From Strongylocentrotus purpuratus (Eukaryota > Echinodermata > Echinoidea > Camarodonta > Strongylocentrotidae), in the NCBI RefSeq assembly GCF_000002235.5, contig NW_022145604.1:31589857-31653856 (forward strand): 64,000 bases of DNA, given 5' to 3'. Each line of letters starts with the position of its first letter. Positions within the stretch are counted from its first letter, which is position 1. Position numbers and translations under genes: made by a program. The notes below the pieces were generated by a model that worked only from the letters and a program-made list of their open reading frames with translations, made no database searches and was not told the DNA's origin. This document shows positions 34,065 through 44,915 of the stretch, in pieces.

Positions 34065-35048
34065 ATGTCGGAATTTGAACGCAAAGTTTCACGCAATTTG
34101 CAGTGCCCCGTTTGTTTCGAACTACTTAGTGACCCGAAGCAATAATTATCGTGTACACATACTTTCTGTTAGAAATGCCTTAATGATATTCTTAAAAGTT
34201 TTTCACATACTTTTCTAACATGTCCCATCTGTCGAAGCGAAACATCTGTAAAGGGTGGCAATGTCTCGAATCTCATTACTAATGTTCCTCTTAAGTCTCT
34301 CATTGATGATGTGAGGAATAGCCAACAAGTCTGTGAAATTTGTGACTCAAACTCGATAGCTGTACATTTCTGTTGTGAGTGTGGTCAGAATATGTGTAAC
34401 ACATGCCTTGAGAATCACAACAAATGGCCGCCTCAAGTCAAGCATAGAGTTGTGAGAATAGAAGACGTCAGAGAGGGAAGGATGGTCCTCGAAAAAGAGG
34501 TTTACTGCTAGGAACACAAAGCAGATAAACAGAAATACATATGTACTGATGTTTGTGTCACCTGTAAGAAGTTCATCTGCTTGAGCTGTCGAATGTTGTA
34601 CCATGACAAAAAAGGCCACACTGTTCAAGATGCTAAGGAATACAATGCTTCTACCAAGACAAAATTTGAATCTCTACAAGCCCGAGGTAAAACGAAAGTT
34701 ACAACCATCAAGAATCACATTACCTGCAGAAAGGTTGAACTCAACAAGCAGTTGGACGCTCAGGAAGAGAAATTGTGTAAAAGATTGGATGAGATGCAAG
34801 ATCTTGATGAAAGGTTGATCGCAAGTATTGAGATTACGAGTGTGTTACCGGGTAAAAGCATAAAGGCTCCAGTAGAAGATAATACTATTGTTAATCGTGA
34901 TAAATTATCTGGTGAGCTGAATGATGTACTAGATAGGGATGATCCAGAGAATAAGCTTGCTACGGATGTAGCTGACCGTGCAGAGCAACTGATATGCACA
35001 CCAAAATGTCAGTTGAAGTTTGGTCAGCTGCAGAAGACAGCTGTCTGA
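34065..35048 (+). pseudogene. TRIM-family (RING, two B-boxes, coiled coil) pseudogene
   Basis: From ATG 34065 one frame reads through a RING finger (CPVC, SCTHTFC, KCL and CPICRSE), a B-box 1 (CEICDSNSIAVHFCCECGQN), a B-box 2 (EHKADKQKYICTDVC, CRMLYHDKKGH) and a coiled coil (KVELNKQLDAQEEKL), to TGA at 35048. TRIM proteins are E3 ubiquitin ligases, often in innate immunity, and are expanded in echinoderms. Three in-frame stops interrupt it: TAA at 34143-34145 and TAG at 34170-34172, both inside the RING, and TAG at 34509-34511 at the start of B-box 2. There are no frame changes. At 327 codons it also lacks the C-terminal substrate domain (NHL or similar). A good acceptor (AATTTTCAG, ending 33573) upstream suggests a decayed gene copy with a 5'-UTR intron instead of a retrocopy. 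Recent loss is likely because the frame is otherwise intact. Confidence 0.87.
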
Positions 35049-35125
35049 ATCGGTAGAGTAGGATTTCTAGTCTGTCTGATTGTCGTTACATGTGTATTGC
35101 TCACAGTCACACCTAACAATCAACG

Positions 35126-35345
35126 GGCTTTCATCGAAAGGGTGCGGTGCGGTGCGGCGCGGTATGGTGAGTTCAACGCACCCATTCGATAAAAGCGGGG
35201 GGGGGGGGGGAGGCTTTTCTCGAAAGGTTGCGTTGAGAGTGGAGTACCGTTTTAACGCACCCTTTCGATAAAAGCTGGGGGGGGGGGGGGGGGGGGGGGC
35301 TTTTCTCGAAAAGTTTTGTCGACTAGTCTTTCGCATCAGTCGTTT
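35126..35345 (+). repeat. Left terminal inverted repeat of the foldback element
   Basis: Begins GGCTTTCATCGAAAGGGTGC, has a GGTGC pentamer run, then two AACGCACCC(A/T)TTCGATAAAAG units each followed by a G run, and ends CATCAGTCGTTT. Confidence 0.88.
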
Positions 35346-35349
35346 AAAA

Positions 35350-35547
35350 AAACGGGGGGCGAAGGGCTCTTGCCTCCTCCCCCCCCCCCCCCCCACCCCC
35401 GCCAAAAAAATAAATAAGAGAGAGAGAGAAGGGAAAGGGAAAGGTAAAGAAAATATAAAAGGAAAGAAAGAAGAGGAAGAAGGAAAGAGGGAAACGGGGG
35501 AAGGGCGAAAGGCTCTTACCCCCCCCCCCCCCCCGCGCTAAAAAAAT

Positions 35548-35586
<39 letters not shown>

Positions 35587-36062
35587 GGGAAAGAGAAGAT
35601 ATAAGGAAAGAAAGAAGAGGTAGAAGAAGAAAAGAGGGAAACGGGGGCGAAGGGCTCTTGCTTCCCCCCTCCCGTCAAAAAAAATAAATAAGAGAGGGAG
35701 AGGGAAGGGAGAGGGAAAGAAAATATAAAAGGAAAAAAAGAAGAGGAAAAAGAATAAGAAAAGAGGGAAACGGGGGAAGGGCAAAAGGCTCTTACCTCCC
35801 CCCCCCCCCCCCTCCTGCCAAAAAATAAATAAGAGAGGGAGAGGGGAGGGAGAGGGAAAGAAAATATAAAAGGAAAGAAAGAAGAGGAAAAAGAATAAGA
35901 AAAGAGGGAAACGGGGGCGAAGGGCTCTTGCCTCCTCCCCCCCCCCCCCCCCGCCAAGAGAAGGGAAAGGGAAAGAGAAGATAAAAGGAAAGAAAGAAGA
36001 GGAAGTAGAAGGAAACGGGGGCGAAGGGCTCTTGCCTCCCCCCCCCCCCCCGCCAAAAAAAT

Positions 36063-36110
<48 letters not shown>

Positions 36111-36465
36111 AAAGGGACAGAGAAGATAAAAGGAAAGAAAGAAGAGGAAGAAGAAGAAAAGAGGGAAACGGGGGCGAAGGGCTCTTGCCCTCCCCCCGCC
36201 AAAAATATAAATAAGAGAGAGAGAGAGAGAGAGAGAAGGGAAAGGGAAAGGGAAAGAGAATATAAAAGGAAAGAAAGAAGAGGAAGAAGAAGAAAAGAGG
36301 GAAACGGGGGCAAAGGGCTCTTGCCCCCCCCCCCGCCAAAAAATAAATAAGAGAGAGAGAGAGAGAGAGAGAGAAGGGAAAGGGAAAGGGAAAGAGAATA
36401 TAAAAGGAAAGAAAGAAGAGGAAGAAGAAGAAAAGAGGGAAACGGGGGCAAAGGGCTCTTGCCTC
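35350..36465 (-). repeat. Left arm array of module i
   Basis: About eight units of 110-160 bp, each reading CGAAGGGCTCTTGCCTCC, C run, GCCAAAAAAATAAATAAG, a GA run, AAGGGAAAGG, then GGAAAGAAAGAAGAGGAAG and GAAACGGGGG. Length differs mainly in the GA and C runs. The long minus-strand open frames here are low-complexity artefacts. Confidence 0.9.
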
Positions 36466-36667
36466 CTTTTTTTTCTTTCTTTTCCTTCCGTTCCTATTCT
36501 CCCTCTTTTTCGTTCTTCTTTCATTCTTTTTCTTTTTCCTTTCCCTCTCTTTTTCCCCCTCCCCCTTTTCTCTTTTTTCCCGACGGCAGCGCAATTTTAC
36601 CGACAATATCCTGACAGGTGGGGGGTGTCGCACCCCCACACCCCCCCCCCCCTTTGGAGACGCCCCT
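36466..36667 (-). repeat. Terminus of a hAT-like element at the inner edge of the left arm
   Basis: In reverse complement it reads TAGGGGCGTCTCCAAAGGGG, then ACCTGTCAGGATATTGTCGG, TAAAATTGCGCTGC and a purine-rich stretch. This matches the left end of the element at 60093 (CAGGGGCGTCGCTAAAGGG and the same following landmarks). It physically links the foldback arm to the hAT-like family. Confidence 0.75.
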
Positions 36668-38400
36668 ACCTACGCCACTGTTGGCGACCACAAGGCTATC
36701 AATACAAATTAAGACATATTAATGAATATTCTTTTTTAATGTTGCAGAGAGATAAGTATTTTCTCTATGAACTTGTTTAATGGAAGGGTAATAAATAATA
36801 TTAAAAACATGAATACTATAGCGGTTCGTTCGTTCGTTCGTGTCTCCTTAGATCAAGATTACTGTAATCTTGATCTTCGGAGTAGTTGCTACAACCGGCC
36901 GTGTCAGACACGTTGCCCCGGGGTGCGAGATAGGACTCTTGTAGCGTGCCCCCATTTAAAACAATTATACAGTTACAGTTAACAATACATTTAATTAATA
37001 GTATGAAACTATTAAAATTACTCTCATGTTACGGGAAAAAATATTGCATATACATATATTATGAATCAATTGATTTGGTCGATCCAGTTAGATGGCACAA
37101 ACACGGCACTACTGGACAGAGATCCTAATAATTACAGAGCTTGGTCTTGTTGCTCTGTTCGCCAGCAGTTTAAGGATATGGAATCCCGCGGCACATTACT
37201 CACAAGAGTTCTAACAAGCCAAGCTTATACAGAGCCTATAATAAGTAATGTCGTACATGTACCACCCACCCGATCGATCAAAAACTCATAACTCATAACT
37301 GAAAAAAAGAAAAAAGAAGAAAAAACAAAAAACAAACACGAAATGGTAACCATCTAAAATGTCATAGTTGTGATAAGTATCTATAAAGATTTATCAAGCA
37401 CCAAAAATAAATGATATCATGTTCAAGAAAAGGATATATACACTTTGTATTCTTCTTTCGTGTCCTCAAATGCTCTGCCAGGCCTTGGTACACTGGAGAG
37501 CCTTCTCATTTGCTGCCACCAGGTCTTCCAGGCAGCATTGGTCGATATGATACTATATTGATACTATAGCGGTATAATGATGAGAGAGATGATTTAAGTC
37601 ATACTTTTTTTCAATGTGATTGGGTGTGAGGGTGGGGGGGGGGGGGGTAAGATCTCGGCCGTTTCACAGCCGATCGCCGCGAAAATGTGCATGCATGTCA
37701 AGTGAAGTGTATAAAAAAAACTATGGTAATTTCAATTTTTTGAAAAATTTACTCATTTGCATATTTATGGTAATTTATGCAAACAAGGTCAGAGAATTCA
37801 CATTTTTACCCATAAATCATATATAATTCATATTCAAGCGTTCTTTTTCACTACATATATTCGTTAGAATAATATTACGACAACAAAGTTGGAAGAGCCA
37901 GTTTATCCCTATGTTATCTCTTGTTTTGATATTTTTTATTTATGCATTATATTGTTTTTGTTGTTTTATTTCATTTCTAACCACAATTCAACTATTTTGA
38001 CCCAAAAACAAACACGTTAACTTGAAAACAAGACCAAATAACCAATGTTTTCTCTTTTTTTAAAAGAATAAATGGTATTTCCATATGTTTGGTACATAAA
38101 TCACAAAAATGAGCGATTTTAGGGCTGACATGCAAAAAAAAAGGTCACGTGACTCCGCAACTATACGTCCAATTTTCAACAAAAAAATGTTTCAAAAGAT
38201 GCGTAAGACTCGAAAGAAAAAAGTCATGAAAGAAAAATTTTATATCTGCCGCGGTTCCGGAGTAGTCGCGAAATTATTAGAGAGCACTAATCTTTTTTGG
38301 GGGCCCTCGAAAATTTGAAAAACCGTACCCCCCCCCCCCCCTTGAACGCCAAGGAGGGGGGGCTATCTCCCCAAAACGGTAAAATTAACGTGTTTTTTTA
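36668..38400. other. Foldback loop, mostly unannotated
   Basis: Contains a dyad CTTAGATCAAGATTACTGTA continuing ATCTTGATC (36847-36876), also seen at 16902, preceded by a TTCG tetramer run (36825-36842). A poly-G tract is at 37632-37646. The rest is AT-rich with no supported gene. Confidence 0.5.
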
Positions 38401-38404
38401 CACG

Positions 38405-38830
38405 TTTTTTTCACAGGGCGGAGCCCTCAGAAGCACAGGGGTATTAAACATCAAAATTAATGTCGGATGAGCATAATTTTATACCTTATTTGTGACAGTG
38501 GCAGGACACAATTTGGTGTTGGGTCCAGGAGGCGGAGCCCCCAGAAGCTCAGGAGTTTTGTACATTAAATTATTATTATTTTATACCTTATTTGTGACAC
38601 AGGGGTCACGAATTTGCGTGGGGTCAACGGGTGGAGCCCCCGGAAGCTCAGGGGTTTTGGGCAATAAATAACGGTCAGATGAGCTTATTTTTATATCTAT
38701 TTGTGACACTGGCAGGACACAAATTGTTGTTGGATCCAAGGGGCGAAGCCCCAAGAAGGTGAGGGGTTTTATACATCAAATTATCGTCAGATGAGCATAT
38801 TTTTATATCTATTTGTGACACTGGCAGGAC
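38405..38830 (-). repeat. Module iii, about four inverted units in the foldback element
   Basis: Units of ~105 bp with GGCGGAGCCCCC, GAAGCTCAGGGGTTTT, GTCAGATGAGC and ATTTGTGACACTGGCAGGAC. These are the reverse complement of the hairpin module at 11935-12240. Confidence 0.8.
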
Positions 38831-40010
38831 ACAAATTCTTCTTCCTCTTCTTTCTTTCCTTTTATCTTCTCTTTCCCTTTCCTTCTCCCTCTCTCTCTCT
38901 TATTTATTTTTTGGCGGGGGGGGGGAGGGAGGAGGCAAGAGCCCTTCGCCCCCGTTTCCCTCTTTTCTTATTCTTTTTCCTCTTCTTTCTTTCCGTTTAG
39001 ATTTTCTTTCCCTCTCCCTTCTCTCTCTCTCTCTCTCTTATTTATTTTTTTGGCGGGAGGGGGGTGGGGAGGGAGGAGGCAAGAGCCCTTCGCCCTTCCC
39101 ACGTTTCCGTCTTTCCTTCTTATTCCTCTTCTTTCTTTCTTTTCATATTTTCTTTCCCTTTCCCTTCTCTCTCTCTCTGATTTATTTTTTGGCGGGGGGA
39201 GGCAAGAGTCCTCCGCCCTTCCCCCGTTTCCCTCTTTTCTTTTTCTTCCTCTTCTTTCTTTCCTTTTATATTTTCTTTCCCTCTCCCTTCTCTCTCTCTC
39301 TCTCTATCTCTGTTATTTATTTTTGGCGGGGGGGAGGGCAAGAGCCCTTCGCCCCCGTTTCCATCTTTTCTTCTTTCCTTTTTCCACTTCTTTCTTTCCT
39401 TTCATCTTCTCTTTCCCTTTCGCTTTCCAATCTCTCTCTCTCTCTCTCTCTCTTATTTATTTCTTGGCGGGGGGGAGGAGGCAAGAGCCCTTCGCCCCCG
39501 TTTTCCTCTTTTCTTCTTATTCTTCTTCCTCTTCATTCTTTCCTTTTATATTCTCTTTCCCTTTCGCTTCCAAATCTCTCTCTCTCTCTCTTATTTATTT
39601 TTTGGCGAGGGGGGGGGGGGGGCAAGAGCCCTTCGCCCCCGTTTCCCTTTTTTCTTCTTATTCTTTTCCCTCTTCTTTCTTTCCTTTTAGATTTTCTTTC
39701 CCTTTCCCTTCTCTCTCTCTTATTTATTTTTTGGGCGGGGGGGGGGGGGGGGGGGGAGGGGGTAGGTAAGAGCGTATCGCCCTTCCCCCGTTTTCCTCTT
39801 TCCTTCTTCCTCTTCTTTCTTTCCTTTTATATTTTCTTTCCCTTTCCCTTTCCCTTCTCTCTCTCTATTATTTATTTTTTGGCGGGGGGGGGGGGATGAG
39901 GAGGAGGCAAGAGCCCTTCGCGCCCCCCCCGTTTCCCTCTTTATTTCTTATTCTTCTTTCTTTCCTTTTATCTTCCCTTTCCCTTTTCCTTTTTCCTTCT
40001 CTCTGTCTCC
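38830..40010 (+). repeat. Right arm array of module i (inverted to the left arm)
   Basis: About nine units with TTTATTTTTTGGCGGGGG, GGAGGCAAGAGCCCTTCGCC, CCCGTTTCCCTCTTTTC and CT runs, in the opposite orientation to 35350-36465. A ~117-bp spacer absent from the left side (40011-40127) separates the array from the right terminal repeat. Confidence 0.9.
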
Positions 40011-40127
40011 CCCATCAACATAGTAATAACGAAAGAGACCACTCTGTAATCAAGACCATTCCATTTTATTTAATACATTTTCGATATACTTAAATTGGCA
40101 ACTATTATCTCCTGTCCCAGATCCTCA

Positions 40128-40334
40128 TTTTAAACGACTGATGCGAAAGACTAGTCGACGCACCCTTTCGAGAAAAGCCCCCCCCCCCCGCTTTTATCGA
40201 AAGGGTGTGTTAAAACGGTACTCCGCTCTCAACGCACCCTTTCGAGAAAGCCCCCCCCCCCCCTCTTTTATCGAATGGGTGCGTTGAGCACACCACACCG
40301 CGCCGCACCGCACCGCACCCTTTCGATGAAAGCC
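40128..40334 (-). repeat. Right terminal inverted repeat of the foldback element
   Basis: Reverse complement of 35126-35345 with scattered differences and shorter G/C runs. Confidence 0.88.
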
Positions 40335-40813
40335 TTATGCTAGGAGTCCACTTGGCCGGCGCCAGTTGGTGCCAGTTTGCGCCAATGCAATTTACTGTGG
40401 CGCCTAGTGTCGCCAATACGGTGCCTAGTTGCTTGTAGTGGCTCAAACTGCCTCCCAACTGGCTCGTGGTGGCCCGTAACGGCGCCAAATTTGAATGTGG
40501 CGGCAAGAAAATTTCAAAATGTTTGAAATTTTCGTCGCGCCACTTGCATCGAGCAATCAGCGCCAAGTGTCCGCAAAGTGGCACCAAATGGCGCGAACAT
40601 ATCGCCCTTTGGCGCAAACAATCCGCCTATAGGAATCCACTGGAATGTTATGGCGCGCGCCAAGTTGCGCCAATGAGATTTCGCGCCACATGGCGCCACT
40701 TTGCGCCAAGGGGCACCTTGTTTGCGCCACTACGCGAGCCAAACAGCACCCGATTGGTGACTACTTCGCGCCAAATGCCACCTGGTTGCCCGCCATTCGG
40801 CGCCACTTGCCGC

Positions 40814-42037
40814 CTATAAAAGCAGGGCGGCATCGCAGGACTTTCTCACAGTGATGGCGGCAGTTCTCCAAGCTCCAGGGATGAGGTTGTGCTGGGCATC
40901 CTCCTGGTCCAACATGCGGACATCCAGTGCCTGATAGCGCTTCCTGATGAGGTTGTGCAGCATGACGGCAGCTTCAATGAGCAGGCGGACTGTGTCTGGT
41001 TCCTGTCTCATCTGGCCAAGGAAGCACTGGAACCGCAGAGCCAGAATGCCAAAGGCATTTTCAACCACACGCCTTGCCCTGGACAGCCTGTAGTTGAAGA
41101 TCTTCTGCTGTTGGTCCATGTTACGACGGCCATAGGGCTTCATCATGTACGTCCTCATGGCGAAGGCATCGTCTCCCACGAAGCAGTACGGCATAGGGTG
41201 CTCTTCATCATCATGAGGAAGAGGAGCTGGATCTGGGATGCCTAAAGTGCCAGCTTCAATGCACTCCTTCAGTTCACCGTTGTTGTAGATCTGGGCATCA
41301 GACTGATGGCCAACCACACCCACATCGATCCACATGAACTGGTACTTTGAATCTACCAGAGCCATCAGGACAACCGAGAAGAACTGCTTGTAGTTGAAGT
41401 AAAGGCTGCCTGATTTGTTGGGCTTCTGGAGATGGATGTGCTTTCCATCATAGGCTCCCAGACAGTGAGGAAGATTCCATCTGGCTTCAAAATCACCTGT
41501 AACCTCAAGCCAGCCTTCATTGGTTGTGGGGAGGGAGATGACTTCTGCAGCATACCCATCCACTATCGCTCTGGCTACATCAGGGACAAACTTCTGGATG
41601 GTTTCCTTGCCCACTCGGAAGTTGTAAGACAGCTCGGCATAGGTGGCACAGGTTGCGAGATGGCGCAGGAAGACGGAAAACTTGAGACCAGGGGGAATGG
41701 CCTTCCTGAAGTGGGCGTCCTTCTTCTGCAAGTGGGGTGTAAGCCTGACCAACAGGTCATCAAACATCTCTGGGGACACCCTGGTGTAGTTCTTGAACTT
41801 CCTCCTGTCATTCTCCCTCAGCTTTTCCATCAAAGTGTGGTACTGTCCACGTTCGGCCCTCAACTATGGGTGGAGCATGGGTCTAAACCACCAGTTGTGC
41901 TTCCTTTTCTTCCTTGGAGGCTCTTCTTTTTCAGGATCGGCCAGCATAAGTTGATAGGCAGTGGCCACCTCAGCATCTCTCATCATCTTCTGATGGAGCA
42001 GCATCATCACTCCAACATTATCAAAAGCCTCAGACAT
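40814..42037 (-). CDS. PIF/Harbinger-type DDE transposase with one stop
   Basis: From ATG at 42037 (MSEAFDNVGVMMLLHQKMM) the frame runs to 40814, about 407 codons, the usual family length. There is one in-frame TAG at 41864-41866 (codon 58) between MLHP and LRAERGQYH; 349 codons stay open after it. Motifs: WWFRPM near the N-terminus, FLRHLATCATYAELSYNF, the first catalytic Asp in LGAYDGKHIHL, YFNYKQFFSVVLMALVD, the second Asp in FVGDDAF, and the catalytic Glu in VVENAFGILALRF. These are the DDE nuclease residues of DDE_Tnp_4. It would cut and rejoin element ends in the nucleus. The single stop suggests recent inactivation. Alternatively it could restart downstream, but the lost N-terminal part is conserved in relatives. 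Confidence 0.9.
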
Positions 42038-42115
42038 ATCAAAATTGTAAATATTTAGTAGAGATGTTGTTCATACAGCAGCTGAGGAGGGTCTGAACCA
42101 GGTAGCCGATGGCCG

Positions 42116-42128
42116 GTATTTATATAGT
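42116..42128 (-). promoter_or_regulatory. TATA box for the Harbinger transposase
   Basis: CTATATAAATACC on the minus strand lies about 80 bp upstream of the transposase ATG at 42037, with GGTTCAGACCC between them as a plausible initiator. Confidence 0.5.
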
Positions 42129-42400
42129 CGACAAGTGGCGCCAAGCGGCGGCAAGTTCAAACCAATTTGGCGACCTTTGGCACAAACTAATCACCAAGTG
42201 GCGCAAAGTAGCCGTGTATTGGCGCGAATGGCGCCAACAGGGTGAATTTTGGAATCAAATGGCCGTTTAATGGCGCGAACTGGCGCAAAGTGGCGCAACA
42301 TTTTGGAGCAAGCCGGGTGGCATTTGGCGCACGCTATATGGCACCCAGTTTATTCCACTTGGCGACTTGGCGACGTGAAGACATGGCCGATTGGCGTGGT

Positions 42401-44915
42401 GATGATGTTGATGATGATAATTATACAATTTATGAAGATTATGATATGGATTATAATGACGTCATCATCATCATCACCGACCTTATCATCATTTTTTTCA
42501 AATCATCATCAAGGTCACAATTTGATAGGTTACACGGCATATCATCTCAGACTTACCTACAAGTCATGTCGACATTTTTTTGTTGCTAATAAATGGTGCT
42601 CTTTCAAAAATAGTTGTACGGTACGTAGAAATCTATGTTGGCAAGTCAGAGCAATTTTATCCCGTCCGTAATCCACCGAAATCTACCGAGTCGATTACTC
42701 TACTTGAGCTTAGATCAGACAAATTATCAACTTAATTGACACTTCTATTTATATAAATTCATTTTCCTGTTCATGATTCCATAATTCCATAATCCTTGGT
42801 ATGGATCATACATATGGACTTGCCAATACAGTAATGATTATTTGACCTACTAGACACGCTAGACCAAGGATTCGCCATATGTGGCTCAGGTAAAACAAAA
42901 ATGGGGGAGGGAGGGGACTGCAATGATGGAACAAAGCACAAGAATGTCTCTACTATTAATGAGATCTGCTTTCGCCGAGAATATTATTTAAGGGAGCATC
43001 AGAAAAAGAAGGAACACATTTCTCCTTAGGAGGGGCATTTATTTTATTGCCGCGGTAGTACTTTATTTGCTTAGAAGGGCGATTTTTGGAGGGGCATTTT
43101 TGTTGGTTCCAGATCCATTTATACACAGAGTTTGGCCAACTTGGTTTTACTTGGTCACAACATGGCGTATATTCTTTTGTCCTGTGTTTGCCCAACAATT
43201 CAGTATTCGCTATATGTTGCCCAACTTAAACTAGGTGGGTCACTGTCACACTCTCCTAATCAATGGCTCTGGCAGGTCCTGTTGTGGGACGCCCTCTCCC
43301 ATCCCCACCCCCTCATCATCTCGGTTCCTCCCTCGCTCACAAATCAAGAGGTCATCAGGTTATTCCTGCCAAACGTGACGATGATAAATCTGACAACCAA
43401 TGTTAATGTATGATCATCAAAGCCACATTTTCAAAGGACATATCCCCAGGAAGCATTCAAATAATATTATATTTCAGACTTAGCTCGAGTCGAATAAGAA
43501 TAAAAACGAAGACTACCTACTATGTGGGCTACCACATAATGAAAATGTGTCTATTATACATTTTGATAGGAATGTATTACACTGTCTAACAGCAAATGCA
43601 TGAATGGAATAAAAACAGAAATCAATTTCTGAAAAGCGGTAAAGCTACGAATTAACAAATTACATGTATATGTGCATTTGTAAACACGGCACTGCAGTCC
43701 TCTGCAGCTCCCTGCTGGCTCAGCTACACTAATGCCCACGCATACGGAAAGTCCCAAAATTCACCGGCCTAGCTGATAGCGGAGCTTGACCGAGAAGTCG
43801 GTTTGCTCAGTTAATATTAGTATATTGAAGTCGTTCACAACTACTCATCAATACTAAATGGAAATAGAGCATACAATTCAATACAAACGTTTGCCTGAAT
43901 TTCTTAAACAAACAGACATTTTCTACCAATTTTGAAATATTTCATGTATATTCTTGAACACTTAATTTTATTTTATTTTATTCCCGGTTTCATTTCGAGA
44001 AAAGACAGCGATTGTTTTTATTCTATAATTCCTTTAAGGCAAACTACTTTAATTCAGTGGGAATACTTACTGCTAGGGAAATGGTTGTTATTGGAAAAAA
44101 CTCCTCCAAACTACTGAGCCATCAAAAGTTTGTGTGAAAACCTGGTGAATTTTATAAAGAAATCAAGTATTCATTGAACAATTACACTTTGTCAATAAGG
44201 AAAAATGACGAACCCACATTCCTGACATGTTCCCTATTCAAATGCTCAACAATAGTACAAGCCTTTTAGGTTATAAATAAATCTGTTTGCGAAATGATTT
44301 TAGCCCAAGCTCATGAGAAGATGCCACAGCGTACAGTTTAGCTTGAGTTGCGATTCTCTAACAAAGTTTTCGACATCCTACGATGTTCCTCAGATTTTAA
44401 AGCTATTGGTAAGTTTTTTTTCCTACGACGATATATAAACCTCCACCAATAAGTAATGTAAAACAACGTTTCTAAATGGGCTGAATTCAAATTAATGTTT
44501 ATTTCCTCCTCATTATCGGTACAATTATTAATTGGAACCTCAGAACAACAAGAATATTCAGAAAATCTCTGATAGCGTATACTAGATCAAGGCTTCAGTA
44601 ATTAAAGGTGTTAACGATGACACCATAACAGACTAAAGATTGCAGTGAACTAAAATATTGATGAATGAAGGTAGCATAATCCCATTTAAAAGCAGGTTGA
44701 CAAAAACGTCCCGAGGAGTATACAAGTCTTTAATAAAAAATAAAAAAAATCGACGTGCCTAGTGACAGCTGGATCTGTGAATGTACGTATATGATCAAAA
44801 AAGTAACAAGTAAAAAATAGTAGAAATGTAACACTTCCAAAACAAGTATAAATATACACAAGTGACAAGCAGGACTACATAGCGGTTCTGTTTAACACAT
44901 CAAACCTGATTAAAA
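42401..44915. other. Unannotated
   Basis: A short GAT-rich patch with its complement (42405-42475) could form a hairpin. Otherwise I see no gene, RNA or repeat that I can support; short open frames have no domain. Confidence 0.4.

Larger units (their letters stand above)
35126..40334. mobile_element. 5.2-kb foldback transposon
   Basis: Terminal inverted repeats of about 210-220 bp (35126-35345 and 40128-40334) match nearly throughout, from GGCTTTCATCGAAAGGGTGC at the outer end to CGACTAGTCTTTCGCATCAG at the inner end. Each contains sub-repeats of AACGCACCCTTTCGATAAAAG with G runs. Inside, ~1.1-kb arrays of the same purine-rich module run in opposite directions (35350-36465 and 38830-40010), so the arms could pair over more than 1.2 kb. 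The loop (36670-38400) has no transposase. The form recalls sea urchin TU foldback elements. I did not find a clear target-site duplication, so the outer limits are good to a few bases only. Confidence 0.8.
40340..42400 (-). mobile_element. PIF/Harbinger DNA transposon
   Basis: A transposase gene (40814-42037) is enclosed by two regions dense in GGCGCCA/TTGGCGC-type motifs (40345-40810 and 42120-42385). These look like clustered subterminal transposase-binding sites. I could not find a clean terminal inverted repeat pair or 3-bp duplication, although TTATGCTAGGAGTCC at 40335 could be the left edge. The second protein usual in Harbinger elements (Myb/SANT type) is not seen. It starts within a few bases of the foldback element's right end, so one may have inserted beside or into the other. 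Confidence 0.75.

Noticed and set aside
35344-36639. 431-, 328- and 219-codon open frames in the left foldback arm
   Set aside because: Three overlapping frames are open because the repeat lacks stops; the peptides are only Ser/Phe/Leu/Gly low-complexity repeats.
37440-37620. Possible LINE C-terminal fragment (HTFFQCDW-like peptide)
   Set aside because: Too short and unsupported on either side to separate from chance.
39050-39899. Long plus-strand open frames in the right foldback arm
   Set aside because: Mirror image of the left-arm artefact, made of CT and G runs.
41432-42058. 208-codon plus-strand open frame
   Set aside because: Antisense shadow of the Harbinger transposase.
43132-43413. 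93-codon plus-strand open frame
   Set aside because: No recognisable domain or splice signals and no neighbouring exon.
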